Shown here in pieces: positions 1 through 10,976 of a stretch of DNA of 64,000 nucleotides; within the stretch, counting starts at the first letter, position 1; every line of letters begins with the position of its first letter. Source of the DNA: Eleginops maclovinus (taxonomy: Eukaryota; Chordata; Actinopteri; Perciformes; Eleginopidae). The position numbers and the translations under genes were made by a program. Where the stretch lies: positions 12,560,793-12,624,792 of the forward strand of contig NC_086360.1 in NCBI RefSeq assembly GCF_036324505.1, given 5' to 3'. The notes under the pieces were generated by a model. The model was not told the DNA's origin, searched no databases, and was given only the letters and a program-made list of their open reading frames with translations.

Positions 1-309
1 TGATAGAATTTTTCTCCCAGCAGCACTCCCTGTATGCATATTGTTAAAATAACCCAATACTTCTTTGCATATTAAACTTAGCCTCCTTAATGACTAAAGA
101 GTTGTGGAAATAAGATTACATTTTAATAGACTGGTATTTTACAACCATTGGCGTGAAAAAAAGATGAGATCACAAAGGTTGAGATGTAAACGTCCTCTTT
201 TGTTTTACATGAACTATCAATATGAATTTGCTTTGAACTGAAAAACCTGATTCAGCACCTTGACTCAGAGCATCTGTAGTTTTTATGAATATGAACTGAT
301 CAGACTCAC
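1..309. other. MSH3 intron 7 (partial)
   Basis: AT-rich sequence left of the exon 7 donor (GTG followed by gtgagt on the minus strand). The next MSH3 exon is not reached before the window edge, and I see no repeat or RNA gene here. Confidence 0.6.
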
Positions 310-3300
310 CACCAGCCCCACAGTTAGCTGCTTCTTCACTTTGTCCCAACTCTCACTGATACACAGAAGGAAGCTGTCAGGGGGGTCCGACACCACTTCA
401 TCACAGACCCCCTCCTCCACAGCCCTTAGACTGCAGACTGGGTTCACATCTAAGAAAAGCTGTCAAGGAAACCCTTTAGACAGACAGCGACAGAAAAAGC
501 AGCTTCAAGGAAACACACACAGATATTCACAGACTGTAAGGATACCCTCTCCCACCAGAGTGGACTTGGTGTACAGAGCGCTCAGCCTACGAGCAAACAG
601 AGCGTTCTTATTGGCCCCTGAGGCCTTGATTGCAGACGTCTCCGTCTGCTTTACCACACCAACCTATAAAATAAGGACAGTGATATTGAGAAAGAACAAA
701 ACTCTAACAGCTTCTAGTTTTGAAAAATATGCAAGATATATTTCATACCTTATGTCCATGGGACACCAACCGTCGAACGTGAACAAACAGACGGTGTGTC
801 GGAATGCTGCACGTCATGAAGTTATGATCCAGGTGACAAAAGATATTGAGCTCCTTTGCAGCAATCTGCTCACACAAACAAAGATTACATCTGTCACGGC
901 TTTTAGATGAAGGAAGCCTGTTGTGTTTTCAGGCGAAATAATTTGGGTCTAGCAGTAGAGCATATCAAATTTGAGCTTTGAGTTAAAAGTGATGGAAATG
1001 AAAATGGAGGATTCAAATGGCATGATTGCAAGTTACATTTGATTATCTGAGAATCACAAATCAGTAATAATCAGTTAAAATATCCACTTCTAAACCAAGT
1101 TATAAATGATTATTTTTATTTTATAGGTAATTTGTTTATAAAGTCTTTAAAAACAAATTGAAAAAACGACTAGTTTGGAACTTGGGACACAACCTGGAAA
1201 TATCCTTTAATCTGCCATGAAACACAATTTCCCAACAAAAATATCTACCATACTTTCACAGAGTGAGATATTTTATATGTTTTTGTTTAAGACTGGCACT
1301 ACAGCAACTCACTATTGCCTTTAGAGGAACAAGCGGTATTACAAGACAGGACAGGCTGGGGTTGGCTGACTAGCATGGTAATTGCAGTAGATGTCTTTGA
1401 CATATCTGCAACACTGTAACTTATTTTACATACTTTTAGTAATGTTAGTTACTTTTTAGAATGTTCTCAAAATGAATTCTGGCATACCCCAAATATTTCA
1501 TCCATTCACCTAATAACGCAGATGCAGTTCTCACCTCTGCATCCTCTCCAAAGAACCTGTACTTGTAGCCACACTCCACAGCCAACAATGCATCCGGGTG
1601 CTGTCGTTTCAGCTGAATCACCTGCTGCTCCAGGGGGGTGAACACTTTCTTCGAGCGCTTCGAGGGGGCGCTCAAGTCTGAAGGGAGAGTTAGCTCTGCA
1701 AACCTGACTCCCCCTCCCCCTCCTCCTGAATTGGCAAACTGAGAAAAATGGAACCCCTGCATCAGAAAAAACTACTTAGAAATCATTTTAGCAGAATCAC
1801 TTCCCCCTTCCAAATAAGTTCTTCATTTCCAACTAATGCGTGAAAAAAAAACTTAACTTCCCCTGAGAGAACAATAGATAAAATACGGGAACCAAACCAT
1901 TATAATAAAGATCCCTAAAATGTGTTAATTGACAGAAATGTGGCCACACTGATCCTAATTTACCTCAAGTACATTAGTTGCCATTACTGTACCAGAACTT
2001 GTTGTTACCAGCTGCAAAAGCAATGCTGGTATTGTAACTACTGTGGTTCAAATCACGTTACGAATCAAACTGATGTTCACAATTACATTTATTGTTTCTT
2101 CAAAATGTTATGACACACCGTGAAAACGTATTCGCCTGTTAACCAGCAGTAGAAAAACGCACATTTTGACTATGGCTTACACTTCGAGAGTCGTTTTTAC
2201 TCTGAAATCAACACGTCTCATCCGGAGCTTGAAATCATGTGACTTCAGGCAAGATAATGTTATCATTTAACAAAATAAAACAAAGGCTCAAGCGTACATT
2301 ATGCACTCTTCAAAAAATACAAACCAATAAATAAAGACATTTTTGAGCGTCAGCTACACTCCCACCAAAATTACCTTCAAACACAAATGCAGATGAGAAT
2401 ACATATACATTATGATCTTCATCAAAGAAATCAGTGGTAATTTTCAACTCCTTTCTCTTGTTTCTCTTTCCCTTAAATTGACTTGTATGTAAATATAAAT
2501 AAACTGAACAAATATATTTATCAGTGCAAGTTCACAATAGAATTTTGATATTTGAACAATCAATTTTCATTTACATAACTGAGGCTACAACAACTTAATT
2601 AGCCCATAAGCCTAATGAGGAAACATACAGCGGGTAAAATAAGTATTGTAAAATTTTTCTCAGTAAATATATTTCTAAAGGTGCTATTGACATGACATTT
2701 TCATCAGATGTCGGTAACAACCCATGCAATCCACACATGTAAAGAAATCTAACAATAGATGTCCATACATTAAGTTATGAATATTAAAATGGAATGACAC
2801 AGGGAAAAAATATTGAACACATGAAGAAAGGGAGGAGCAAAAAGGCATGGAAAGCCAAGACACCAGCTGAAATCTATCAGTAATTAGAAAGCAATCCTGC
2901 CCCTTGTCAGTGCAAATTAATATCAGCTGGTTCAGTCCCAACTGATGGCCTATACAAAGGTCTCATTACCAAGGTGTCACACAAGAAAGATCTCATGATG
3001 GGTAAAAGCAAAGAGCTCTCTCCAGAACTTTGCAACCTTATTGTTGCAAAACCTACTGATGGATGTAGGATGGATGGATTTCTAAAGTTCTGAATGTTCC
3101 AGTGAGCACTGTTGGTAATATAATCTGAAAGTGGAAAGAACATCATGTCACCAGCCACGACCAGGTGCTCCTCGCAAGATTTCGGACAGAGAATTGAAAA
3201 CAATTATCAGAAGAGTTTCCAAGAGCCAAGGACCACTTGTGGAGACCTTCAGAAAGACCTGGAATTAGCAGGTACAATTGTTTCAAAGAAAACAATAAGT

Positions 3301-6300
3301 AATGCACTCAAACGCCATGGCCTGTATGCACGCTCACCACGCAAGACTCCATTGCTGAAGAAAAGGCATGTTGAAGCTTGTTTAAAGTTTGCTGAACAAC
3401 ATTTAGACAAGCCTGTGAAATACTTAGAGAATATAGTCTGGTCAGATGAGTCCAAAATTGAACTCTTTGGATGCCATAATACACACCATGTTTGGCACTG
3501 CACATCACCCCAGAAACACCATACCAACAGGGAAGTTTGGAGGTGGGAACATCAGGGTGTGGGGCTGTTTTTCAGCATACGGCACTGGCAAACTTCATAT
3601 AATTGAAGGAAGGATGAATGGAAAAATGTACAGAGACATTCTTGATGAAAATCTGATGCCATCTACCAGGATGATGAAGATGAAACGAGGGTGGACATTT
3701 CAGCAAGACAATGATCCCAAACACAGAGCCAAGGAAACTCTCAATTGGTTTCAGAGAAAGAAAATAAAGCTGCTAGAATGGCCCAGCCAATCAGCTGACT
3801 TGAATCCAATAGAAAATCTATGGAAAGAACTAAAGATCAGAGTTCATAGAAGAGGCCCACTGGACCTTCACGACTTAAAGACTGTTTGTGTGGAAGAATG
3901 GGCCAAAATCCCACCTGAGCAATGCGTGCGACTAGTTTCTCCATACAGGAGGCGTCTTGAAGCTGTCATTACCAACAAAGGCTTTTGTGCGAAGTATTAA
4001 ATAAATTTCAGTAAGCGTGTTCAATACTTTTCCCCTGTGTCAATCCATTTTAATACACATAATTTAATTTATGGACATCTATGGTTTGATTTCTTTGCAT
4101 GTGTGGATTGCATGGGTTGTTACTGACATCTGATTTCATGTCAACAGCACATTTAGAAATATATTTACTGAGAAAAATGGTGACGTGTTCAATACTTATT
4201 TTACCTGCTGTATATACATTTCTAGCAATTGTTTGCTTCCACTGCTCTCCAATAGAACAACTAACTTCTGAATGGATCTTTCAACAATGGATGGCTTGTT
4301 GAGGCATTGACCCTTTTACCCCAACTGCTGCACCCCAATCGGTATTGCAGCCTTCCGCAGAGTCCATCATCACCCGATTCCTTTCTGACACATCTCGTGC
4401 ATATCTGTCTTTCCTTCTAAGATGAATGGAGCTAGAACCCCTAATGGGTCATTCAGAGAGGCCACAACTGGGAGTATCCCACATCGAGTTGCTGATTTCT
4501 CATCGAGTGACACCTTGAAGGAGAAGCTGTCACTTTCAATGTTCCATCTTATTCCTAGCACTCTGTGCTGGAAGGTCATCGTAGTTGAGGTCCACATTTT
4601 TTACCTCTGCAGTGCGTTCTGGTTCCGTTTCTACTTCTCTCCTCACGATCTCTTTCCAGTTTCCTTTTAAGGTGCTTTAACCTTTTGTTATCTGGGAGTA
4701 AAGGACGTGCTTCGAATGGAAGAGGCACCTCTAGTTGATCCAGCATGTTTTTGCTGGATTCCTTCCTTTAAGATCTGCGGGAAGCGAATATCATCCTGAA
4801 ACATGCTGTTGTCCCCTGGCCTGCTGTCCGCAAAGTCATACTCAAGTACCTTGATAATGGCTGATGGCGTTACCGGTTGCACCTCCCTGAGAGATACCTG
4901 GTGACAAAGTCCAGTCACATCTTGAGAATTCACACACTGTGATGCACTTCCTACGATGCTCTATCCAAGGTCAGTCTTAACAGCATCGGGCTCATAATTG
5001 CCACCAGTGATGATTTTCCTTGGGTTCAGTGCTCTGGAGCAGTCATAGCCAATCAGCAATCCAGCACCACAATCTATTAGTGGAGGCAAATGTTGAGCTA
5101 TGTCTGCAAGGTGTTTCCATTTAATTGGCTGTCTGGCAGGTTGGAATGTTTGCATGTTCAAATGGAATGAAATCCCTTGTATAAGATGGAGGCAGGTCAA
5201 TGGATGTATTTGAGTTTAACCCTCTGACTTTGAGTCCACAAACTCTCTGACTATTCACAATTGAGTCTTTTCCCATCATAGTTGATCATTTTAGTTTTAC
5301 CGGTTCCATCCCTGGCTGCAGCTTCTCACAAACCTCCTGTTCTACAAAGGTGTGACTGCTTCGGGTGTCCAATAGAGCATACACCAGAGTTTCAGAATTA
5401 GGGTTGTTTGATGAGGAAATCCACACTGGCACAATCATTGATGTGCTCCCACCTTCACCTCCATTCACACAACATGATAGCGAGGATATATTACTTTCAA
5501 ACCCGCTTTGTGTGTAGGGTTTGACCGCTGAGGAACGCTCATCATGCAAAGGTGTCAGATGACTCTTCTTCCATATGCCACACATGGCTCTGTTTTTGCA
5601 GTCTCTGGTGACATGTCCCTTTCTCAGGCATGCAAAACACAGGTTATTGTTTTCTCGCATGCATTTCCTCTTTCCTCCACAGTCAAATCTACTAACTTTT
5701 GGCATTTGAATATGGAATAATTTTCTCCACAGCACAAACACTCCGTTGTGTTTGAGTTTTGTGTTGGCATGCTCTCTTCCTCTATTTCCTCTGCATGTTT
5801 GATTTGGTTTCTTCCACGTTGGTTTTAGCAACAATGCAAGGTGTGTCTGAAGCCCCCACAAAGGTGACAAATGCGTTTGCTTTAGGCTGTCTTGTTTCTC
5901 TTACAAGTATTACTGCTGAGGGTTTCAGAGCATATAGTGATGACACTGGGTTGCATGCTATGCGGGCCTCTTTTGAGATGAAGTTGGCAAACTCAGCGAA
6001 GCTTGGAGAATCTTTGCCTATACCCAGCTGTTTTGTGACATAACGGTTCCACCTTGATGTGAAACAATCAGGAAGTTTGGTTGGCATCTTCTGGTTCTCT
6101 ACGCAGTCGTTAAGAACCTGTAGACCCTTAAGCCCCTCAACTTTGTCCATCATATTATACATGTCGCATTCTCCTTTAAGTGTCGTACAAATGTCTTTTA
6201 CCTCATTCTTCCATTTCTCATACACTGTTTTGAACTGCTTTTCCTTTTGAGTTAATTCTTGCTCTTTAAGTTCTTGCATTTTCGGTGTTAACCGTCTCTC

Positions 6301-9300
6301 TCTCTCGAGATGATTTCCTTACTTTTGTCTCTGATTTTTTAGACGCAACACTTCTTCTCTCATCTTCAAAGTCTGAGCCTTGCTGCTCTTGATGTATCAA
6401 CATTAAATCAAACTGATCATCACCATTTTGACACAAAGGATCTTAATTAGACATTTTGACTTGCCAGGAATTATCATAAAGTGCAAACAAAGTAAGTTAC
6501 AGGCATATGAATGGCAACTTGGAAGTTTTGTTATAACTTTAACTCTTAGCCGATACCTGATTGTTCTCTGACTTCATGAACAGAACATGAATATACAACT
6601 CTTAACTGCAATGACCCTTGTATAACAATAACAGTTACTTTTCAGGGACTTTAATATATTTTCCTTACTTTATTCTAATCAGTCTTGATTACCTTTACCT
6701 TATTTTGGGGCTGTCCATCAATTATTCAAGGTATAAATGTCAAAGTACAGTTCAACCTGAGGAGCCACGTAGTAACCTGAATTCGCTGCAGGAAAAGATG
6801 TTCTTCTGCACAGGAAAGCCCATGTTCTAGCAGGACAACAGCAAACGGTCCGATGACACACGTCGTCCGCACAGGATACGCAGCGAACTGTCCGTTGACG
6901 CCTGTCGTCCGCACAGGATCAGCCGCACACTGTCCATTGAAGCCCGTCATCCGCATATGCAGCACACTTCGCGTTGAGCCTGTTGTCCGTGCCAGGATGA
7001 AGCACACTTCGCATTGAGCCTGTCGTCCGTGACTGGATGAAGCACACTTCTATTCGTATGTGCTCCGCCCTCTAACGGGCTTTGCCTCGGCTCCTGAGAA
7101 AGATTGACTGTACTCTCCGCCCAATCAGGGGGTAGCATCCTCCCCTATAAAACCCCAGTAACTGCGTTGCTCGTCTCCCCTTTTTTACTCAGCAACTTGA
7201 GAACTGGACTTCTTTCCTGCGATTGTTGTTTCACCATCCGGTGTCGCAGTTTTTTCGCTATTTTTTCCCCATGGATACTCACAAGGTCTGGACCCCCATT
7301 GAGTGTGCTTGTTCTGCCTGGGAGCACGACATCGGGATGAGGCCGGGTCCTGCGCCTCCTGTCTTGCGCTCCCCCGGGAGGAGCGCGAGTGGAGGCTAGG
7401 CTATGGCGAGACGACCCATGCCACCGCTAGCGTCGGTGGCGCAGCCAAAGTCGTGGGCAGACTCCGCTGAGGACGACGACCGGCGCGTCTATGAGGAGGA
7501 AAAACCCGGCCTCCCTTTTCAGGGATGACGAGCCGCCGGCGGACCACCGCTAACACCTCGACGACCTGCCGGCCCTCTTTGCCTCGGCCACCGAGGGGAT
7601 GGGGACCCCTCTGCCTCCTCAACCGCCGTCCTCGGCTCAAGCCAAGGACTTCACGGTAGGCCGCCGTGCCCAGACGCGGGGTAGGCCGCGCCCTCGTGTG
7701 GTCACCCCCAAGATGGCGCCCAACTTTGATTATGCGCGGCGGGATTGGACCTCCCCGCTGAGCGCCAAATCCCCGCTTGGTTAAACAGGACGTTACGGAG
7801 GGGCTATGCCCTGCAGTTCTGCCGCCAGCCCCTGCCTTTCAGCAGCGTAATTCAGACCTCTCACTCCATCCCCGCCGAGAGAGCGGCTTTGGAGTTGGAA
7901 ATACCGGCGTTCCTTCAAAAAGGGAGCGATATCGAGAGTTCCCCACACGGAAGAGCAGTCGGGGTTTTTCTCCCTATACTTCCTGGTGCCCAAGAAGTCG
8001 GGGGACACAAGACCAATATTGGACCTGCGCGTACTGAATGGCTACATCGCGCGGACACCTTTCCGCATGTTGAGCATTTCTTCCTCAATGGCGCTTCTGA
8101 GGGGTGTTTCAGTGGAGGACATCTGCCTAGCTGCGTCTTGGTCTTCCACTTCGACCTTTGTGCAGTCCTACCTCAGGGATATGACTGCTGATTCTGTGTC
8201 TCATTCGGTGCTTGGGGCACCGTCTGGGGGGACCTCGTCTGGAGCAGACTGAGGTGCATTTTTTGGTGTTCGTCAGAGCTTCTGACGTGGTTGCAATTCC
8301 GGTGCGAGACCCCCAGGCAGGCGGTGCTCGACCGGTGCATTGCTGTGGAATTATTTTCTTATTCCTGGTTGGGATCAGGGTTGTTTCGAGCTCAGCTTGG
8401 AGTACATCTCATCCTTACGGCCTTCGCCTCAAGTTTTAACCAATAGCGAAGCCCGTTAGAGTGCGGAGCACGTACGAAATAGAAATAGTAGTTACCTGGA
8501 TGTAACTCCAGTTCTATGAGTATGTGCGGAGCCCTCTAACTACAAGCCCAAAATAGCCCTGATCCCAGTTGTTGTCGCTAAGTGTCAAGGGAGACGAGCA
8601 ACCCCCCGATTGGGCGGAAAGTATACAGTCAATCTTTCTCAGGAGCCGAGGCAGAGCCTCGAGAGGGTAAACCAATAGTGAAGCCCGTTAGAGGGCTCCG
8701 CACATACTCATAGAACTTTACAGCGAACACATTAAACTGATTTAACTGCATTCGGTTCATATCAGCCAATTTATTGGGTAGGCTGATTTATCACTTAAGT
8801 TCCATTGTTTTTTAATTGCAATACTTTACACTCCTTAAATAATGAAGAATAATGAAAGGAAAGGTGCTCGACGTACAACAAAATAAGCTTGTGTTTTCAA
8901 ATCAATCTGACTATAATGAAAAAAATCTTCACAGCTCGAATTCTTATATATTTCTATAATATATATTCTGAACACATTGTTCATCCAAACTCACGGTCAG
9001 AGGTCAAAGTCAGCTCCAGAACTGTCATATCCATCCAATACGTCACGCAGCAAATTATATATTTTCATGGTAAGTGTAAATGGTTAAGCTCCTATTACAC
9101 TAAAAGTCATATGAACATTTTTGTTTGTTTTTCATCTGAAGGAAACATACGCCTAACCATCTCCTTCCTTGTCGGAAAACAACTGTTTAACAGAGAGAAA
9201 TTATGATTATCCGATGAAGAAAGAGCCAAGATATGGCTTATCAAAGATAAAATATTGCTAATTATTTGTAAATGCTGATATAAAACAAACATTCACTTGT

Positions 9301-10301
9301 TTGAAAATAAAAGTACCAGTCATTTGTAATAATCGTATGTGTAGGTCACAAAATGTCAGATTTGTATATATTGGGTACCTGTTTTGAAGCAGCAAGCCTC
9401 GAACCCCCTGTTTCTTCAACATCCTCTTCCTCCTCATGCTCCTCTCCTGGCTGATGAGGCTTATTTGTATTGCGGTGTTGTTCAGTAATGTCCTGAGTAG
9501 GCCGGATACTGCTTCCTCCTTCACAGATTTTACTGCTAGCACCATCAGTGGCCTCAGTCGAGCAGGTGAAGCCTTTCAGCTTCTCCAAGGTGGAGGAGCA
9601 GAGGCCTGCTGCTTCTGGGCTTGATATTACCGTTGTCTCTAGAATGTCAAGCAATATAGATGAAGTGTGACTATAAAGAATATCAATCCATAAAAGAACA
9701 TCACAAAGGTATTTGTTTTCTTATTCTTACATTATTACCTGGATGCACAGGATTTGCTGCGTTTAATCAAGTTTGTCATACAAATGATCGCATATTAGTC
9801 AAAACTCTTTACTTTTTATGTTTAAATATGATGAACAGGTCCATCTCATGTCAATTCAAAATTCCATAAACAGGAGATTTTAACTGCTTGATATGGGTTT
9901 GGCTGAGGGTGACATGTGTAAGGTATATGTGTAGATTTTTTGTTTGTGGTGCACACACTCACTTTTATTGCTCTGAAAGGAGGGAGGCTCAGAGTTTAAA
10001 TCCTCCACCTGCAGGTCATGTACAGGAAGCTTGGTTCGTTTTGTTGGCAATCCAAAACTATCATCAGGGGACCGTTTCTTCTGCAGGACAAACGATTTTA
10101 GATCACTCTTTCGATTTAAGTTACGTTTATCTGACCCAAGCATGTGTCCAATAAAGCAAACCTCACCTTGCCCCTTGAAGGCTGCTGCTCGGCAGGATTC
10201 TTGTTAATCCCACACTGAGACACAGTCCTGCTGCTCAGACCTCCGAAGTATCTGCTGATGGAGGTTTGAGCGGTGCACGACTTCTTCAGAGACTTTGGCA
10301 T
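310..10301 (-). CDS. msh3: MSH3 DNA mismatch repair protein, exons 1-7 (5' part of gene)
   Basis: MSH3 pairs with MSH2 to form MutS-beta, which binds insertion/deletion loops in nuclear DNA. Seven coding exons run right to left: 10167-10301, 9963-10080, 9379-9638, 1535-1738, 749-865, 546-663 and 310-449. All phases join, giving 364 residues; the clamp and ATPase domains lie off the left edge. Residues 12-19 (QTSISRYF) form a PCNA-binding PIP box, as expected at an MSH3 N-terminus. Residues 46-200 are polar and low complexity with an LEKLK motif. From about residue 204 the MutS mismatch-binding domain begins ([21 protein letters not shown]), followed by [21 protein letters not shown] and GVVKQTET. 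The start was chosen because the PIP box follows it directly. Intron 3 is 7.6 kb and packed with transposons. No lesion is visible in the exons. Identity is certain; the exon 2 acceptor is the least sure boundary. Confidence 0.93.
2628..4210 (+). mobile_element. Tc1/mariner-type DNA transposon with long (~210 bp) inverted repeats
   Basis: The ends are inverted copies beginning CAGC(G/A)GGTAAAATAAG and stay alignable for about 210 bp. The outer bases are flanked by TA dinucleotides (2626-2627 and 4211-4212), the expected Tc1 target duplication. Between them lies a broken plus-strand transposase. The element lies in MSH3 intron 3, opposite to the gene, next to the BEL/Pao remnant. Arm divergence of several percent suggests it is not recent. 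Confidence 0.92.
2998..4000 (+). pseudogene. Tc1-like transposase, frameshifted DD34E pseudogene
   Basis: The protein would cut and rejoin the element ends. Coding starts at about 2998 with [16 protein letters not shown], the usual Tc1 N-terminus, and then hits a stop and changes frame. The second helix-turn-helix region ([10 protein letters not shown]) is in another frame, and 3225-3490 is open again ([18 protein letters not shown], then [11 protein letters not shown] with catalytic Asp 1). A further frame change near 3500-3515 leads to 3520-4000, with [11 protein letters not shown] (Asp 2) and DLNPIENLW (Glu). All three catalytic acids survive, but at least three frame breaks rule out an active product. 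Confidence 0.9.
4240..6420 (-). pseudogene. BEL/Pao-type retrotransposon remnant (gag, protease, truncated RT)
   Basis: Read right to left on the minus strand. A gag-like part (5782-6279) is followed by two zinc knuckles ([14 protein letters not shown], then a second set) and an aspartic protease core at about 5380 ([12 protein letters not shown]; the usual DTGS/DSGS is DTRS). Next come the protease-RT linker with [15 protein letters not shown] (4961-5200) and an RT front end (4688-4933). After that the sequence jumps to [12 protein letters not shown] and [15 protein letters not shown] (4370-4597), which normally lie behind the RT active site. The RT catalytic core is therefore deleted. Stops and frameshifts are frequent and no LTR is recognised. 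It lies in MSH3 intron 3. Confidence 0.85.
6421..6838. other. MSH3 intron 3 spacer, nothing recognised
   Basis: AT-rich intronic sequence between the BEL/Pao remnant and the minisatellite. I see no exon, repeat unit or terminal motif in it. Confidence 0.5.
6839..7050. repeat. Degenerate ~40-bp minisatellite, about 5 copies
   Basis: Five to five and a half head-to-tail units of 38-42 bp can be lined up. Each begins CAGC(A)NAC(T)G/TCC and carries TTGANGCC(T)GTCGTCCG followed by CACAGGAT or a variant. The two right-hand units are nearly identical, and divergence increases to the left. The array ends exactly where the left terminal repeat of the DIRS-type element begins. Confidence 0.75.
7051..8718 (+). 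mobile_element. Internally deleted DIRS-type (tyrosine recombinase) retrotransposon
   Basis: DIRS elements integrate through a tyrosine recombinase and have inverted rather than direct terminal repeats. Here 7051-7190 and the complement of 8590-8718 match (tatgtg, ccctctaacggg, gcctcggctcctgagaaag, gattgactgta, tgctcgtctcc). Internally, a short gag-like start (ATG at 7404) and a frameshifted RT segment ([31 protein letters not shown] at about 7986-8040) pass abruptly into the recombinase C-terminus ([15 protein letters not shown], about 8100-8250). The catalytic RT, RNase H and most of the recombinase are gone. Higher GC content sets it apart from the AT-rich intron. Confidence 0.85.
8504..8718. 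repeat. Inverted ~30-bp repeats at the right end of the DIRS-type element
   Basis: The block 8504-8534 (gttctatgagtatgtgcgg, then agccctctaac) is the reverse complement of 8688-8717. A third, direct-oriented partial copy (agcgaagcccgttagag) is at 8440-8458. Such internal complementary copies of the ends fit the DIRS class, where they serve in making the circular DNA intermediate. Confidence 0.7.
8719..9378. other. MSH3 intron 3, right part
   Basis: AT-rich intron between the DIRS-type element and the exon 3 donor. No repeat boundary or exon is recognised. Confidence 0.5.
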
Positions 10302-10536
10302 GCTTTACCTTTCTCTTATCTTAGATGCATCAATAAGTATATAACTGTTTGCACATGTATTGCTGTAGAAGTCAGTGAGAGGCTTTGGCTGTCCGGGTTT
10401 TCAAAACAGAGCGGCGCATGTGCTGAGGTCACCTAGGCGCGTTAATGACGCAGTTAGCGTCAGGCCAATCACAACGGAGAAAACGCTTCCGGGTATGTTT
10501 TTCCAAATATTAATCAAAAGGCAATCCTACCATAAG
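10302..10536 (-). promoter_or_regulatory. MSH3 5' flank / probable promoter
   Basis: The first 200 bases upstream of the MSH3 start are richer in CpG than their surroundings. They contain a GCCAAT box (on the plus strand, near 10463) and a CRE-like tgacgca near 10447. In mammals this promoter is shared with divergent DHFR. No DHFR-like first exon is seen on the plus strand here, so the promoter looks one-sided in this window. Transcription start is not determinable. Confidence 0.5.
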
Positions 10537-10968
10537 CAGAGGGGGGAGAAGTACTCATCATGTAGTAAAAGTAGAAGAACTAGAGTCTAGGAATACTCTG
10601 TTACAAGTATATGTCCTGCTTTCAAAATGTTACTCATCATGTAGATTGGTCCATTTCATAATAATATATATTATATTTGTTTATTTTAATTATTGGTGCA
10701 TTAATGTGTTTATCAAAGCAGGTAAAGGAGCAGCTAGTTTTAATCCCTTTATATACTGCAGGGTAGCTTGTGAATTTACTCCAGGTGTAACTAAACTATT
10801 ATTGAAGTGATGATTATATTTCAAATCATCTGTAACTAAAAATACTAAATAAATTAAGTGGAGTAAAAGTACACAATTTACCTCAGAAATTTAGTGGAGT
10901 AGAAGTACGTCAATATTGTACTTCAATAGAGTACTTGAGTAAATGTGCTTAGTTACTTCCCACCTCTG
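10537..10968. mobile_element. hAT-type MITE, 432 bp
   Basis: Non-coding element with ends CAGAGGGGGGAGAAGTACTC and the complement of TACTTCCCACCTCTG. It is filled with the gtaaaagtagaag / acttgagtaa motifs seen in many fish MITEs. Flanking octamers accataag (10529-10536) and accaaaat (10969-10976) agree at six of eight positions, as for an aged hAT target duplication. The same family recurs at 57266. Confidence 0.75.
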
Positions 10969-10976
10969 ACCAAAAT

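Noticed and set aside
260..910. 216-residue plus-strand open frame
   Set aside because: It covers three MSH3 exons on the opposite strand, whose conserved motifs and splice sites are clear. The plus frame has no family features.
4099..4302. 67-residue plus-strand frame at the Tc1 right end
   Set aside because: It runs through the terminal inverted repeat and has no family features.
10375..10590. Possible divergent DHFR first exon opposite MSH3
   Set aside because: The translated sequence shows no DHFR N-terminal motif and part of it lies in a MITE.
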